Assembly: GCF_008642355.1 (NCBI RefSeq)
Contig: NZ_CP029193.1
Coordinates: 7,774,001 to 7,838,000 of the forward strand
Reading direction: 5' to 3'
Source: Streptomyces venezuelae
Lineage (GTDB): Bacteria; Actinomycetota; Actinomycetes; Streptomycetales; Streptomycetaceae
Length of the DNA: 64,000 bases
A model generated the notes under the pieces. It saw only the letters and a program-made list of their open reading frames with translations. It was not told the origin of the DNA and ran no database searches. Positions within the stretch are counted from its first letter, which is position 1. Each line of letters starts with the position of its first letter. Shown piece by piece: positions 18,268 to 26,774 of the stretch. The position numbers and the translations under genes were made by a program.

Positions 18268-20691
18268 TCAGCGGCGCTCGCGCACCCGCACCACCTCCAG
18301 CTCCGGATCGCGGAGGATGTCCCGCTCGCAGAAGCGCGACGTCACCCAGCGCTCCTTCCCGTACAGCTTCGTCTGGTCGCTGTAGTGCGGGGAGTTCGGG
18401 TTGGAGGACTGGGAGTACGACAGGAGCGTGCGGGCCTCGGGGCAGCCGCCGGAGTTCCAGCCGACCGCCTGGATGTGGCTCGACCCGTGGGCGACCTCCG
18501 TGTACCCCGCCTTCTTGTCCCAGTTCGCCTCGATCTTGTTCCACACGCCGAGGGACTCGGTGCCGCCGGAGACCGGGATGCGCCGGCCGTCCCGCACGAC
18601 GTACTGGTGCGCGCCGAGCGGGTCGCCCACGTCGGCACCCGCCGCGGTCAGTTCGGTCACCGCGTCGGCGAGTGCGGTGCGGAAGCCGGGCAGCGAGGTG
18701 TCGAGGGTGTGCGGGGTGCGCACCGGGTCCGCGGCCGAGAACGGCACCTTCCACAACTGGGCGTTGGGCACGGTCGCCGTGAGCTTGCGCCAGAACCGGT
18801 CGAAGAGCAGCGCGCCGCGGCTGTCGGTGTCCATCCGGTGGTCCCAGCGCGCCAGGGCCTCGCAGGCCCTGTGTACGTCAACTGCCCGACCGTCGCTGCT
18901 CGTTGCCGTGCCACCGGGCAGTGCCGCACAGGCCTTCGCCGTGTCGGCGGCGGCGAGGTCGGCCGCGGGGACACGGTTCGCGAACTGCTGGCGCTGGAGG
19001 TCCCGGACGGTGAGGTCCCCCTTCTCGGCCATCGCCGCCACGTCTTCGACGGCGCCGCGGGTGCGCATCGAGCGCTGCGTGCCGATCGTGCCGAAGATCC
19101 GCTCGTAGCCCGTGATCGGGTGGTCGGCGTTGGTCAGCCAGGCGCTGTCGTTGGAGTTCTCCGCGTACGGGGCGTCCTCGAGGGTCGGCATCCGTGACGG
19201 GCCGAAGATGCCGGGCTGCACCGCGTCCTTGTCCGAGCCGAGCGCGCACGCGCCGCGCGACCCGTCGAGGACGGCGACGCCCGAGGCCGGGTAGGTGACC
19301 TTGCCGAGCGGCGTACTGCACCGTTCCGCGAGTTCGTCGGTGATGCGGGGGAGTACTTGCGACTGGCTGAGCAGCGAGTGACCGTGCCGGTCGGCGGCGA
19401 CGGTGTTCACCCAGGGCAGCCCCTGCGTCTCGCGCAGGGACTTGAGGATGCCCGCGGTCGAGCGTGCCTTGCCGAAGCCGAGGTCGGTGTCGCTGCCGCG
19501 CAGATTGACCGCGTTGGGGTCGTTGAGCGCGTACGCCGTGGTCGAGGACCAGGGCAGCGGGAGCTGGGCGCCGAGGCCCGTGACGACCGGGCCGTAACGG
19601 GTCCAGTACTGGGTGCGCGTCACCGGGGCGCCGTCCTTGACCGGCACGGTGACCGTGCGCTTCACCATCTTCCTGCGCTTGCCGTCCACCAGGTAGACGG
19701 TCGGGTCGGCCGGGTCCAGCGTCAGCTGGTGCAGGTTCAGGGTGACGCCGGTCGCGACCGTGTGACTCCACGCCACGTCGCCGTTGAAGCCGATGTTGAC
19801 CACGCTCGTACCGAGCAATGAACCGCCGGAAACGTTGAGTTCGCCGGGTATGGTCTGCTGCGACTGCCAGAAGCGGCGGCCGCCCTGCCAGGGGTAGTGC
19901 GGGTTGCCGAGCAGCAGGCCCCTCCCGTTCGCCGTGGTCTCGCCGCTGAACGCGACGGCGTTGGAACCCATGTCGGCGTCCTGCGACGAGAACAGGTCGC
20001 GGGCCGCCTCAGCGGTGCGCCGCGGGTCCGGCGCGGTCCGCCGGGCGGTCGCTCCCGCTCGCGGGGCGGACGGCGGTGCGGCGGACGTGATGCCGTCGAT
20101 CCCGCGGCCCTGCCCGCTGAGCACCTGCACGGCGAAGCCCTGCCGCGCCACGTCGAGCGCGGTGATCGGACGCACCCAGTCGGCCTTGGCGCAGGCCGGG
20201 TCGGTGATGCGGTTCTGCTTCAGCCAGGCGTTGTAGCCCGCGGCGAAGCCCCGCATCAGCTCCTTCGTGCGGCGGCTCGGCCCGGCGGGCGCGGGCTGCG
20301 CGAGGAGCTTCTCCACGGTCCCGGCCTCCCGCACACCGCGGAAGTACAGGTCGCTGCCGAGGTTCGTGGACGCCGACGACAGCGCGGAACCGGGGGAGGC
20401 GTCGGGTCCGAAGTGCCGCGAGCGCTCGCCGCGCACGGTCAGATAGCCGTCGGCGAGCGTGCACACCTGGTCGGCGGCCTGGGCCCAGCCGGTGCCGAAA
20501 CCGAGGTTCGCGTAGTCCTCGGCGAGTATGTGCGGGATGCCGTACTCGGTGTAGCGGATGGTGGCGTGCAGGCCACCGCCCGAGGCGCGTGTGTCCTTGG
20601 GCGCGGCGCCCGCGCCGGACGCCGGGAGCAGGGCCAACGCCGTCAGCAGGGTGACTCCCACGGCTGTCGTGCGTCTCGTGCGGATGCGCAT
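18268..20691 (-). CDS. secreted penicillin acylase-family amidase (AhlM/aculeacin acylase type)
   Basis: N-terminal-nucleophile hydrolase of 807 aa. A Sec signal peptide (about residues 1-30, ending AGAA) is followed by the alpha chain. Autocleavage should occur at MG/SNAVAF, making Ser243 the N-terminal nucleophile of the beta chain. Length and domain order match acylases of acyl-homoserine lactones, aculeacin and cyclic lipopeptides. It probably removes fatty-acyl chains from amides outside the cell. Two adjacent ATGs (20694 and 20691) follow GGGAGG; the second has the better spacing. Three 16-bp repeats lie directly upstream. It is divergent from a CoA ligase that could activate the released acid. 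Confidence 0.88.
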   Translation of the reverse strand: MRIRTRRTTAVGVTLLTALALLPASGAGAAPKDTRASGGGLHATIRYTEYGIPHILAEDYANLGFGTGWAQAADQVCTLADGYLTVRGERSRHFGPDASPGSALSSASTNLGSDLYFRGVREAGTVEKLLAQPAPAGPSRRTKELMRGFAAGYNAWLKQNRITDPACAKADWVRPITALDVARQGFAVQVLSGQGRGIDGITSAAPPSAPRAGATARRTAPDPRRTAEAARDLFSSQDADMGSNAVAFSGETTANGRGLLLGNPHYPWQGGRRFWQSQQTIPGELNVSGGSLLGTSVVNIGFNGDVAWSHTVATGVTLNLHQLTLDPADPTVYLVDGKRRKMVKRTVTVPVKDGAPVTRTQYWTRYGPVVTGLGAQLPLPWSSTTAYALNDPNAVNLRGSDTDLGFGKARSTAGILKSLRETQGLPWVNTVAADRHGHSLLSQSQVLPRITDELAERCSTPLGKVTYPASGVAVLDGSRGACALGSDKDAVQPGIFGPSRMPTLEDAPYAENSNDSAWLTNADHPITGYERIFGTIGTQRSMRTRGAVEDVAAMAEKGDLTVRDLQRQQFANRVPAADLAAADTAKACAALPGGTATSSDGRAVDVHRACEALARWDHRMDTDSRGALLFDRFWRKLTATVPNAQLWKVPFSAADPVRTPHTLDTSLPGFRTALADAVTELTAAGADVGDPLGAHQYVVRDGRRIPVSGGTESLGVWNKIEANWDKKAGYTEVAHGSSHIQAVGWNSGGCPEARTLLSYSQSSNPNSPHYSDQTKLYGKERWVTSRFCERDILRDPELEVVRVRERR

Positions 20692-20699
20692 CATGCCTC

Positions 20700-20747
20700 C
20701 CAACTGGAGTTCAGACCACCTGAAGTTCCGACCAACTGGAGTTCGGG
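20700..20747. repeat. three 16-bp direct repeats before the acylase gene
   Basis: CCAACTGGAGTTCAGA, CCACCTGAAGTTCCGA and CCAACTGGAGTTCGGG follow each other without gaps. Units 1 and 3 contain the inverted half-sites AACT and AGTT with two central bases. The block begins 9 bp from the acylase start and ends 95 bp before the divergent CoA ligase. It reads as a cooperative operator overlapping the acylase promoter or leader. Confidence 0.7.
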
Positions 20748-20842
20748 AAGGGGCGGTTGAGCGTACCAAGCGGTCGGTCACTTTCCCCCGGCGCGGAACG
20801 GATCTCTTGACCCTCACCGGTGCACCGGTCGAGGATCACGCC

Positions 20843-22345
20843 ATGACGGGTGTACGCGACAACACGGTCGACGGAGTCCTCAGGCGCAGCGCGCGCCGCA
20901 CACCACGACGCACGGCGTTGCACTACGGCGAACGAGCCTGGACGTACGAGGAACTCGACGGCGCGGTGTCGCGCGCCGCAGGCGTCCTGCGCGACAGCGG
21001 CCTGGCCCACGGGGACCGCGTCGGCGCCTACGCCCACAACTCCGACGCCTACCTGATCGGCTTCCTCGCCTGCGCGCGGGCCGGCCTGGTCCACGTGCCG
21101 GTCAACCAGAACCTGACCGGCGACGACCTCGCGTACATCGTCCGGCAGTCCGGCTGCTCCCTCGTCCTCGCCGACCCGGACCTCGCGGGACACCTGCCGT
21201 CCGGCGTGCCGCTCCTGGCCCTGCGGGACGCGGACGACTCACTGCTCACGCGTCTGGCGCACGCGTCGGCGTACGAAGGTGACGGGTCCCGGGGGGACGA
21301 CCTGGCGCAGTTGCTCTACACGTCGGGGACGACCGCCCTCCCCAAGGGCGCGATGCTCTCGCACCGGGCGCTGGTCCACGAGTACGTCAGCGCGATCACC
21401 GCTCTCGACCTGGAGGAGACGGACAGACCCGTCCACTCGCTGCCGCTCTACCACTCGGCGCAGATGCACGTGTTCCTCATGCCGTACCTGGCCGTCGGCG
21501 CGGAGAGCACCATCCTCGACGGGCCCGACGCCGAGCGGATCTTCGACCTCGTGGAGGCCGGCCGTGCCGACAGCCTCTTCGCGCCGCCCACCGTGTGGAT
21601 CGGCCTCTCGCGGCACCCCGGCTTCGCGGACCGCGACCTCCGGGCGCTGCGCAAGGCCTACTACGGTGCGTCGGTCATGCCCGTACCGGTTCTGGAGCGG
21701 CTGCGCGCCCGGCTGCCGGAGCTCGCGTTCTACAACTGCTTCGGGCAGAGCGAGATCGGTCCGCTCGCCACCGTCCTCGGGCCGGACGAGCACGAGGGGC
21801 GGATGGACTCGTGCGGACGGCCCGTGCTCTTCGTCGAGGCGCGGGTCGTGGACGAGGACGGCCGTGAGGTGCCGGACGGCACGCAGGGTGAAGTCGTCTA
21901 CCGCTCACCGCAGTTGTGCGAAGGCTACTGGGACAAGCCGGAGGAGACGGCTGAGGCGTTCCGTGACGGCTGGTTCCGCTCGGGGGACCTCGCCGTGCGG
22001 GACGCGGAGGGGTACTTCACCGTCGTCGACCGCGTGAAGGACGTCATCAATTCGGGCGGAGTCCTGGTCGCGTCACGGCAGGTCGAGGACGTGCTGTACG
22101 AGCACGTGGGGGTCGCGGAGGCGGCGGTGATCGGGCTGCCGGACGACCGCTGGATCGAGGCGGTCACCGCCGTCGTCGTACGCGGCGACCAGGACGTCAC
22201 GGAGGACGAACTCATCGTGCACGTCCGCCGGAAACTCGCTTCTTTCAAAGTGCCCAAGAGGGTTCTCTTCGTGGATGAACTGCCGCGCAACGCCAGTGGG
22301 AAGATCCTCAAGCGGGAGCTCCGTGACCGGTTCGCCGCCGACTGA
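20843..22345 (+). CDS. acyl-CoA synthetase (AMP-forming)
   Basis: Ligase of 500 aa with YTSGTTALPKG, FYNCFGQSE, the hinge region SGDLAVRDAEGYFTVVDRVK and the C-terminal Lys in NASGKILKREL. The family activates fatty or branched acids. ATG 20843 follows GAGG at about -12; the frame opens far upstream but is not coding there. It is divergent from the secreted acylase, so it may activate an acid set free by that enzyme. That link is inference. Confidence 0.9.
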   Translation: MTGVRDNTVDGVLRRSARRTPRRTALHYGERAWTYEELDGAVSRAAGVLRDSGLAHGDRVGAYAHNSDAYLIGFLACARAGLVHVPVNQNLTGDDLAYIVRQSGCSLVLADPDLAGHLPSGVPLLALRDADDSLLTRLAHASAYEGDGSRGDDLAQLLYTSGTTALPKGAMLSHRALVHEYVSAITALDLEETDRPVHSLPLYHSAQMHVFLMPYLAVGAESTILDGPDAERIFDLVEAGRADSLFAPPTVWIGLSRHPGFADRDLRALRKAYYGASVMPVPVLERLRARLPELAFYNCFGQSEIGPLATVLGPDEHEGRMDSCGRPVLFVEARVVDEDGREVPDGTQGEVVYRSPQLCEGYWDKPEETAEAFRDGWFRSGDLAVRDAEGYFTVVDRVKDVINSGGVLVASRQVEDVLYEHVGVAEAAVIGLPDDRWIEAVTAVVVRGDQDVTEDELIVHVRRKLASFKVPKRVLFVDELPRNASGKILKRELRDRFAAD

Positions 22346-22401
22346 GTCGGGGGTCCGGCAGGGGCTGGGCCGAACCCGTTCGGTGGTCGGTCGGGTCGGG
22401 G

Positions 22402-22752
22402 TCAGGTCGCGGCCGCGTGCCGTCCGCCGTCCTGGCTCGAGCCGGTCCGGTCGGCCTCGTCCCTGGCGAGCACGGACAGCAACGAGGCGACGGACAGACC
22501 GGATTCGGCGGGGTGGCGCAGAACCTTCGCGGGGTCGATCTGGTACGTGTTCGTGCGCCCCTCCCGGGTGTGGGAGAGGTAGCCGTCCTGCTCCAGGTCG
22601 GCAATGATCTTCTGGACAGCCCGCTCCGTGAGTCTGCAGTGCGCGGCGATGTCACGGATGCGGGCGTTGTGGTTGTCGGCGATGGCAGCAAGCACGCGCG
22701 CGTGATTTGTGAGAAACGTCCATCCAGTGTGTGGCTCCGGCACTCCATCCAT
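22402..22752 (-). CDS. small winged-helix transcriptional regulator (MarR-like)
   Basis: DNA-binding protein of 116 aa. NHARVLAAIADNHNARIRDI leads into an HTH, then CRLTERAVQKIIADLEQDGY and the wing SHTREGRTNTYQ. There is no effector domain, so dimerisation or phosphorylation-free repression is likely. Upstream of its start are 11-bp inverted arms (22758-22768 and 22794-22804), a probable autoregulatory site shared with the divergent STAS-ANTAR gene. Confidence 0.8.
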   Translation of the reverse strand: MDGVPEPHTGWTFLTNHARVLAAIADNHNARIRDIAAHCRLTERAVQKIIADLEQDGYLSHTREGRTNTYQIDPAKVLRHPAESGLSVASLLSVLARDEADRTGSSQDGGRHAAAT

Positions 22753-22757
22753 GGCTC

Positions 22758-22804
22758 AACTCTAGTACCTCGCATTCACGTTTTCAAAAACACGTACTAG
22801 AGTT
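22758..22804. promoter_or_regulatory. 11-bp inverted repeat between regulator and STAS-ANTAR genes
   Basis: AACTCTAGTAC (22758-22768) and GTACTAGAGTT (22794-22804) are perfect reverse complements separated by 25 bp. The spacer is AT-rich for this genome. The left arm starts 6 bp from the regulator start codon. The layout fits an operator bound by the small winged-helix protein. Confidence 0.6.
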
Positions 22805-22879
22805 CATGTATTAGTTGACGTGCATGGTCCTGGGCGGGCAGCCTGGGCACAGCGGAAGGCAGCGAGGTGAGGAGAGGCC

Positions 22880-23734
22880 ATGCCGAAGCCCGCGTCCACT
22901 CGGCAGCCCTTCGGGAACGAGGGTGGCGAGCACAGTCAGGGCAGCCGAATTCCGCTGGCCTCGCCGCCGCGGGACGGCAGTGCTGCGGGCGGCAGGAGAA
23001 GCCTCGCGGTGCGGGGGGAGCTCGACCTCGACACCGGACAACGACTCCGGATCGATCTGGACCGCGCGCTCGCCAATGCCGCGCACGGCCTCGACCTGGA
23101 CCTGAGCGGAGTGGAGTTCTGTGACTGCTCGGGCCTGAACCTCCTGCTCGGTCTGCGTCAGCACGCGGTGCAAGAGGGCAAGGCCGTGGTCATCCGCCAC
23201 AGCAGTCCCGTCGTCGACCGGCTGCTCGAACTGACCGGGACCCGTGGCCTGTTCATGCCTCCCGAACCGGAGCCAGAACCGGAGCCGGATCCGGAGTCGA
23301 CTCCGAAGCCGGAGGCCGTGGAGGCGCCCGGCCCGGTCGTGCGCGAGGCGAGTCAGCCCGAGCGATCCGAGCAGGAGCTGCACATCGTCGTGGCCCAACT
23401 GCGCCGTGCCATGCAGACCCGGCCCACGATCGACCTGGCCAGGGGCATCCTGATGTCCACGTTCAACCTGAGCCCCGAAGCCGCCTGGGACGCGCTGGTC
23501 ACCGCCTCGCAGAACACCAACACCAAGCTGCACGTGCTGGCGGGAGACGTGGTCGGCACCGTCCAGGGGGGCGCCCTGCCCGACGCCGTGCGCAAGCAGC
23601 TCGACGCCGCGATCACCAAGGCGGGCCGGGCGCACGCCGCCCGCCCCGCACACGCGGGGCCGCGGACCGAGCCGCTGCCCGACCTGGCCGTCTCCGCGGT
23701 CGACCCCAGCCCTCCCACGGACGGCGTGCCCTGA
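22880..23734 (+). CDS. STAS-ANTAR fusion regulator
   Basis: Protein of 284 aa. A STAS domain (about residues 38-125) has the phosphoacceptor-type motif EFCDCSGLN. A Pro/Glu-rich linker (about 128-150) follows, then an ANTAR domain (about 163-220) with QLRRAMQTRPTIDLARGILM and SPEAAWDALVTASQ. ANTAR domains bind paired RNA hairpins to prevent transcription termination, while STAS domains are switched by anti-sigma kinases. The fusion suggests that a partner-switching signal controls antitermination. ATG 22880 has GGTGAGGAGAGG upstream. The targets are unknown. Confidence 0.85.
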   Translation: MPKPASTRQPFGNEGGEHSQGSRIPLASPPRDGSAAGGRRSLAVRGELDLDTGQRLRIDLDRALANAAHGLDLDLSGVEFCDCSGLNLLLGLRQHAVQEGKAVVIRHSSPVVDRLLELTGTRGLFMPPEPEPEPEPDPESTPKPEAVEAPGPVVREASQPERSEQELHIVVAQLRRAMQTRPTIDLARGILMSTFNLSPEAAWDALVTASQNTNTKLHVLAGDVVGTVQGGALPDAVRKQLDAAITKAGRAHAARPAHAGPRTEPLPDLAVSAVDPSPPTDGVP

Positions 23735-23755
23735 CGGGCCGTACGACGGGAGGCG

Positions 23756-25048
23756 TCAGTCCCGCAGATCGACGATCCGCTTGAACTTGCCCACCGACCG
23801 TTCCAGCGTCTCCGGGTCGACGATCTCCACACCGACCGAGACGCCGATCCCGTCCTTCACCGCCGCCGCGATCTCGCGGGCCGCGGTCTCGCGCCGCGCC
23901 GTCGGCGTGTCCGCGCGCGCCTCGGCCCGTACCGTCAGTGCGTCCATGCGGCCCTCGCGGGTCAGCCGTAGCTGAAAGTGCGGGGCGATGCCCGCCGTGC
24001 GCAGCACGATCTCCTCGATCTGGGTGGGGAAGAGGTTGACGCCCCGCAGGATCACCATGTCGTCGCTGCGGCCCGTCACCTTCTCCATGCGCCGGAAGAT
24101 CCGTGCCGTCCCGGGCAGCAGTCGCGTCAAGTCCCGTGTCCGGTAGCGGATGACGGGCATGGCCTCCTTCGTGAGCGACGTGAACACCAGCTCGCCCCGC
24201 TCACCGTCCGGCAGCACCTCGCCCGTGATCGGGTCCACGACCTCCGGATAGAAGTGGTCCTCCCAGATGTGCAGCCCGTCCTTGGTCTCCACGCACTCCT
24301 GCGCGACACCGGGGCCGATCACCTCGGAGAGCCCGTATATGTCCACGGCGTCGATGGCGAAGCGCTCCTCGATCTCACGCCGCATCTCCTCCGTCCACGG
24401 CTCCGCGCCGAAGATGCCGACCCGCAGGGACGTCGTACGGGGGTCGACGCCCTGCCGCTCGAACTCCTCCAGGAGCGTGAGCATGTACGAGGGCGTCACC
24501 ATGATGATCTCGGGGCGGAAGTCCTGGATCAGCCGGACCTGCCGCGCCGTCATACCGCCCGACGCGGGGATCACCGTGCATCCCAGCCGCTCCGCTCCGT
24601 AGTGTGCGCCCAGGCCGCCCGTGAACAGTCCGTACCCGTACGCCACATGGACCTTCTCGCCGGGCCGGCCCCCCGCGGCGCGTAGCGAACGGGCCACCAC
24701 GTCCGCCCACATGGACAGGTCCTGCTCCGTGTACCCGACCACCGTCGGCAGGCCCGTCGTGCCGCTCGACGCGTGCAGGCGGCGCACCTCGGACTGCTCC
24801 ACCGCGAACATCCCGAACGGGTAGTTGGCCCGCAGGTCGTCCTTGGTCGTGAACGGGAACCGTGCCAGGTCGGCGAGCGAGCGGCAGTCGTCGGGACGCA
24901 GCCCCGCCTTGTCGAACGCCGCCCGGTAGAACGGGACGTTCTCGTACGCATGCAACAAGGTGTCCTGGAGGCGCTCCAGCTGCAGGGCTGCGAGCTCGCG
25001 CGGGCCGAGCCGTTCGGCCGCGTCCAGCAGTAGCGGCATACGCGTCAT
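23756..25048 (-). CDS. paaK: phenylacetate-CoA ligase
   Basis: Ligase of 430 aa that converts phenylacetate to phenylacetyl-CoA, the first step of aerobic phenylacetate catabolism. It has the PaaK-type nucleotide loop SSGTTGLPTVVGY, YGLSEVIGPGVA, the hinge block YRTRDLTRLLPG and GVNLFPTQIEE. Length and motifs match the family closely. ATG 25048 gives a normal N terminus (the frame is open to 25084). The rest of the paa pathway is not in the window, so it may lie elsewhere or this ligase may serve an aryl-acid biosynthetic pathway. A palindromic operator lies 26-43 bp upstream. Confidence 0.9.
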   Translation of the reverse strand: MTRMPLLLDAAERLGPRELAALQLERLQDTLLHAYENVPFYRAAFDKAGLRPDDCRSLADLARFPFTTKDDLRANYPFGMFAVEQSEVRRLHASSGTTGLPTVVGYTEQDLSMWADVVARSLRAAGGRPGEKVHVAYGYGLFTGGLGAHYGAERLGCTVIPASGGMTARQVRLIQDFRPEIIMVTPSYMLTLLEEFERQGVDPRTTSLRVGIFGAEPWTEEMRREIEERFAIDAVDIYGLSEVIGPGVAQECVETKDGLHIWEDHFYPEVVDPITGEVLPDGERGELVFTSLTKEAMPVIRYRTRDLTRLLPGTARIFRRMEKVTGRSDDMVILRGVNLFPTQIEEIVLRTAGIAPHFQLRLTREGRMDALTVRAEARADTPTARRETAAREIAAAVKDGIGVSVGVEIVDPETLERSVGKFKRIVDLRD

Positions 25049-25073
25049 AGGGACTGCTCCCGTCCTTAACGGG

Positions 25074-25091
25074 CGACCGATCATTCGGTCG
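25074..25091. promoter_or_regulatory. TetR/PaaR-like palindromic operator before paaK
   Basis: CGACCGA-TCAT-TCGGTCG is an 18-bp palindrome with 7-bp arms. It contains ACCG-N6-CGGT, the core of the actinobacterial PaaR-type operator. Its place directly upstream of paaK fits control by phenylacetyl-CoA through a TetR protein. No regulator gene is adjacent. Confidence 0.6.
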
Positions 25092-25260
25092 TCGATCTTC
25101 TGTGGAGCTCAGTAATCCAGGCCGGACGGTGGGCGTCAAGGGATCTCGCACACCGGCTCGAGCTGCGGCGCGAGGCCACGGGCGGCGGCATGGGCCACCG
25201 TCATGGGCCACGTCGCGACAGCGTTGCCCGGGCGGCGCACGGGATGTGATGATCATCCCC

Positions 25261-26106
25261 ATGCCGACATTCAGCGCGTACGACGGGACGGAGCTCGCCT
25301 ACCACGAGAAGGGGGACGGCGAGCCCCTGCTGTGCCTGCCCGGCGGCCCCATGCGCGCCTCCGCCTACCTCGGCGACCTCGGCGGACTCACCGCGCACCG
25401 GCACCTGATCCTCCTCGACCTGCGCGGCACGGGCGACTCCGCGGTGCCGGACGACCCGGCGACGTACCGCTGCGACCGGCTCGTCGACGACGTCGAGGCG
25501 CTCCGCATGCACCTCGGGCTCGACCGGGTCGACCTGCTCGGGCACTCCGCGTCCGGCAACATCGCCACGCTGTACGCGGCCCGCCACCCGAAGCGGGTCC
25601 GCACCCTCGTCCTGGTCGCCCCGGCCACGCAGGCCCTCGGCCTCACCGTCACCGACCGGGACCACCGCGAGGCGGCGGCGCTGCGCGCGGACGAGCCCTG
25701 GTACCCGGCCGCCGAGGCCGCGCTGGACGCGCTCGCCGCCGGACGCGGCTTCGCCGAGGTGGCGGACGCCCTCGCCCCCCTCGCCTACGGACGCTGGGAC
25801 GCGGCGGCGCAGGCGCACCGCGCGGCGAGCGCGTCGGAGAAGAACGCGGAGGCGGCGGCCGCGTTCCACGGCGACGGCGCGTTCGACCCGGCCGCCACCC
25901 GCGCCGCCCTGACGGAGCTGGCCGCGCCGGTGCTCGTGCTCGCGGGGGAGTGGGACGGCGGCCCGAACCCCGCGCACGCCGAGGAGGTCGCCGGGTTCTT
26001 CCCGCACGGCGTACGCCAAGTACAGCCCCGCGCCGGGCACTTCCCGTGGCTGGACGACCCGGAGTGGTTCGTGCGGCGCGTCGCGGGTTTCCTCGCGCAG
26101 GACTGA
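25261..26106 (+). CDS. alpha/beta hydrolase (proline iminopeptidase-like)
   Basis: Protein of 281 aa from ATG 25261; an in-frame ATG at 25249 adds four residues. It has CLPGGPMRAS (oxyanion region), LDLRGTGDS, the nucleophile elbow LLGHSASGN and the C-terminal RAGHFPWLDDPEWF with the catalytic His. These match the prolyl-aminopeptidase/haloalkane dehalogenase-like group. No signal peptide is seen, so it is cytoplasmic. The substrate is unknown. It is divergent from paaK. Confidence 0.82.
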   Translation: MPTFSAYDGTELAYHEKGDGEPLLCLPGGPMRASAYLGDLGGLTAHRHLILLDLRGTGDSAVPDDPATYRCDRLVDDVEALRMHLGLDRVDLLGHSASGNIATLYAARHPKRVRTLVLVAPATQALGLTVTDRDHREAAALRADEPWYPAAEAALDALAAGRGFAEVADALAPLAYGRWDAAAQAHRAASASEKNAEAAAAFHGDGAFDPAATRAALTELAAPVLVLAGEWDGGPNPAHAEEVAGFFPHGVRQVQPRAGHFPWLDDPEWFVRRVAGFLAQD

Positions 26107-26149
26107 ACACGACCGGCCCGGACATGACACAGGCGCTGAGGGAGACGAC

Positions 26150-26413
26150 GTGCGCAACGCCACACCCGCCCGCCGCGTGCTCGCCACCGGCGCGCCGACC
26201 GTCGCTCTGCTCACGGGCGGCTCCGCCGTCGCGGCGCCCGCGCGGCCCGGTGCCCTGGGCCGCCCCCCCGCCTCCTCGGTCGCGCGCTCGGCACCGTACT
26301 GCGGGGGAGTCCTGACCGCCGGGGCCGCGCACGTGCGGCACGAGCGGCGACTCGACGCGCCGCACTCCGTCGCCCTGGGACGCGTCCTGCCGTCAGGGAG
26401 CTGGGTGGCGTGA
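26150..26413 (+). CDS. short hypothetical secreted protein, possibly a remnant
   Basis: Open frame of 87 aa from GTG 26150 with a signal-like N terminus (RRVLATGAPTVALLTGG then AVAAPA). The rest has no recognised domain; APYCGGVL recalls the start of trypsin-like proteases, but no catalytic residues follow. It may be the leftover 5' end of a secreted protein gene. Codon bias is compatible with coding, but confidence is low. Confidence 0.35.
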   Translation: MRNATPARRVLATGAPTVALLTGGSAVAAPARPGALGRPPASSVARSAPYCGGVLTAGAAHVRHERRLDAPHSVALGRVLPSGSWVA

Positions 26414-26435
26414 GGCGCGCAGGGGGAGCGGAGCG

Positions 26436-26774
26436 TCAGGGACGCGTGGCGGCCGCGACGTCGTCGTGCAGGGCGAAGATCTGGTCGAGGCCGACGATGC
26501 GCAGGATTCGCAGGGTGTTGGCCGGGACCGCCGCGAGGGCGATGTCCGCGCCCGCCGCCTGGGCGTGGTGGCGCGCGGCCAGCAGGGCGGTGATGCCACT
26601 GGAGTCGCAGAAGTGCATCGCGGTGAGGTCGAGGACGAGACGGCCACCCGGGCGCAGGCCGACCGTGGGGAGCTTGTCGCGCAGCTCCGGGGCGGTGTGG
26701 TGGTCGAGGTCGCCGATGATCTCCAGGACAGGACCCGTCGCGGAGTCGCCGGTGATGATCTTCAGTGGGCTCAT
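26436..26774 (-). CDS. STAS-domain anti-anti-sigma factor (RsbV-like)
   Basis: Protein of 112 aa that should bind an anti-sigma kinase when unphosphorylated and so free a sigma factor. The phosphoacceptor motif is MHFCDSSGITALL. Its ATG overlaps the stop of the phosphatase gene as ATGA, so the phosphatase and its presumed substrate are made together. It is the last gene of the rsbQ-rsbP-rsbV-like operon. Confidence 0.9.
   Translation of the reverse strand: MSPLKIITGDSATGPVLEIIGDLDHHTAPELRDKLPTVGLRPGGRLVLDLTAMHFCDSSGITALLAARHHAQAAGADIALAAVPANTLRILRIVGLDQIFALHDDVAAATRP

Noticed and set aside
18268..20691. Beta-lactam resistance or penicillin metabolism role
   Set aside because: The family name is historical; signal peptide, length and context favour acyl-amide hydrolysis.
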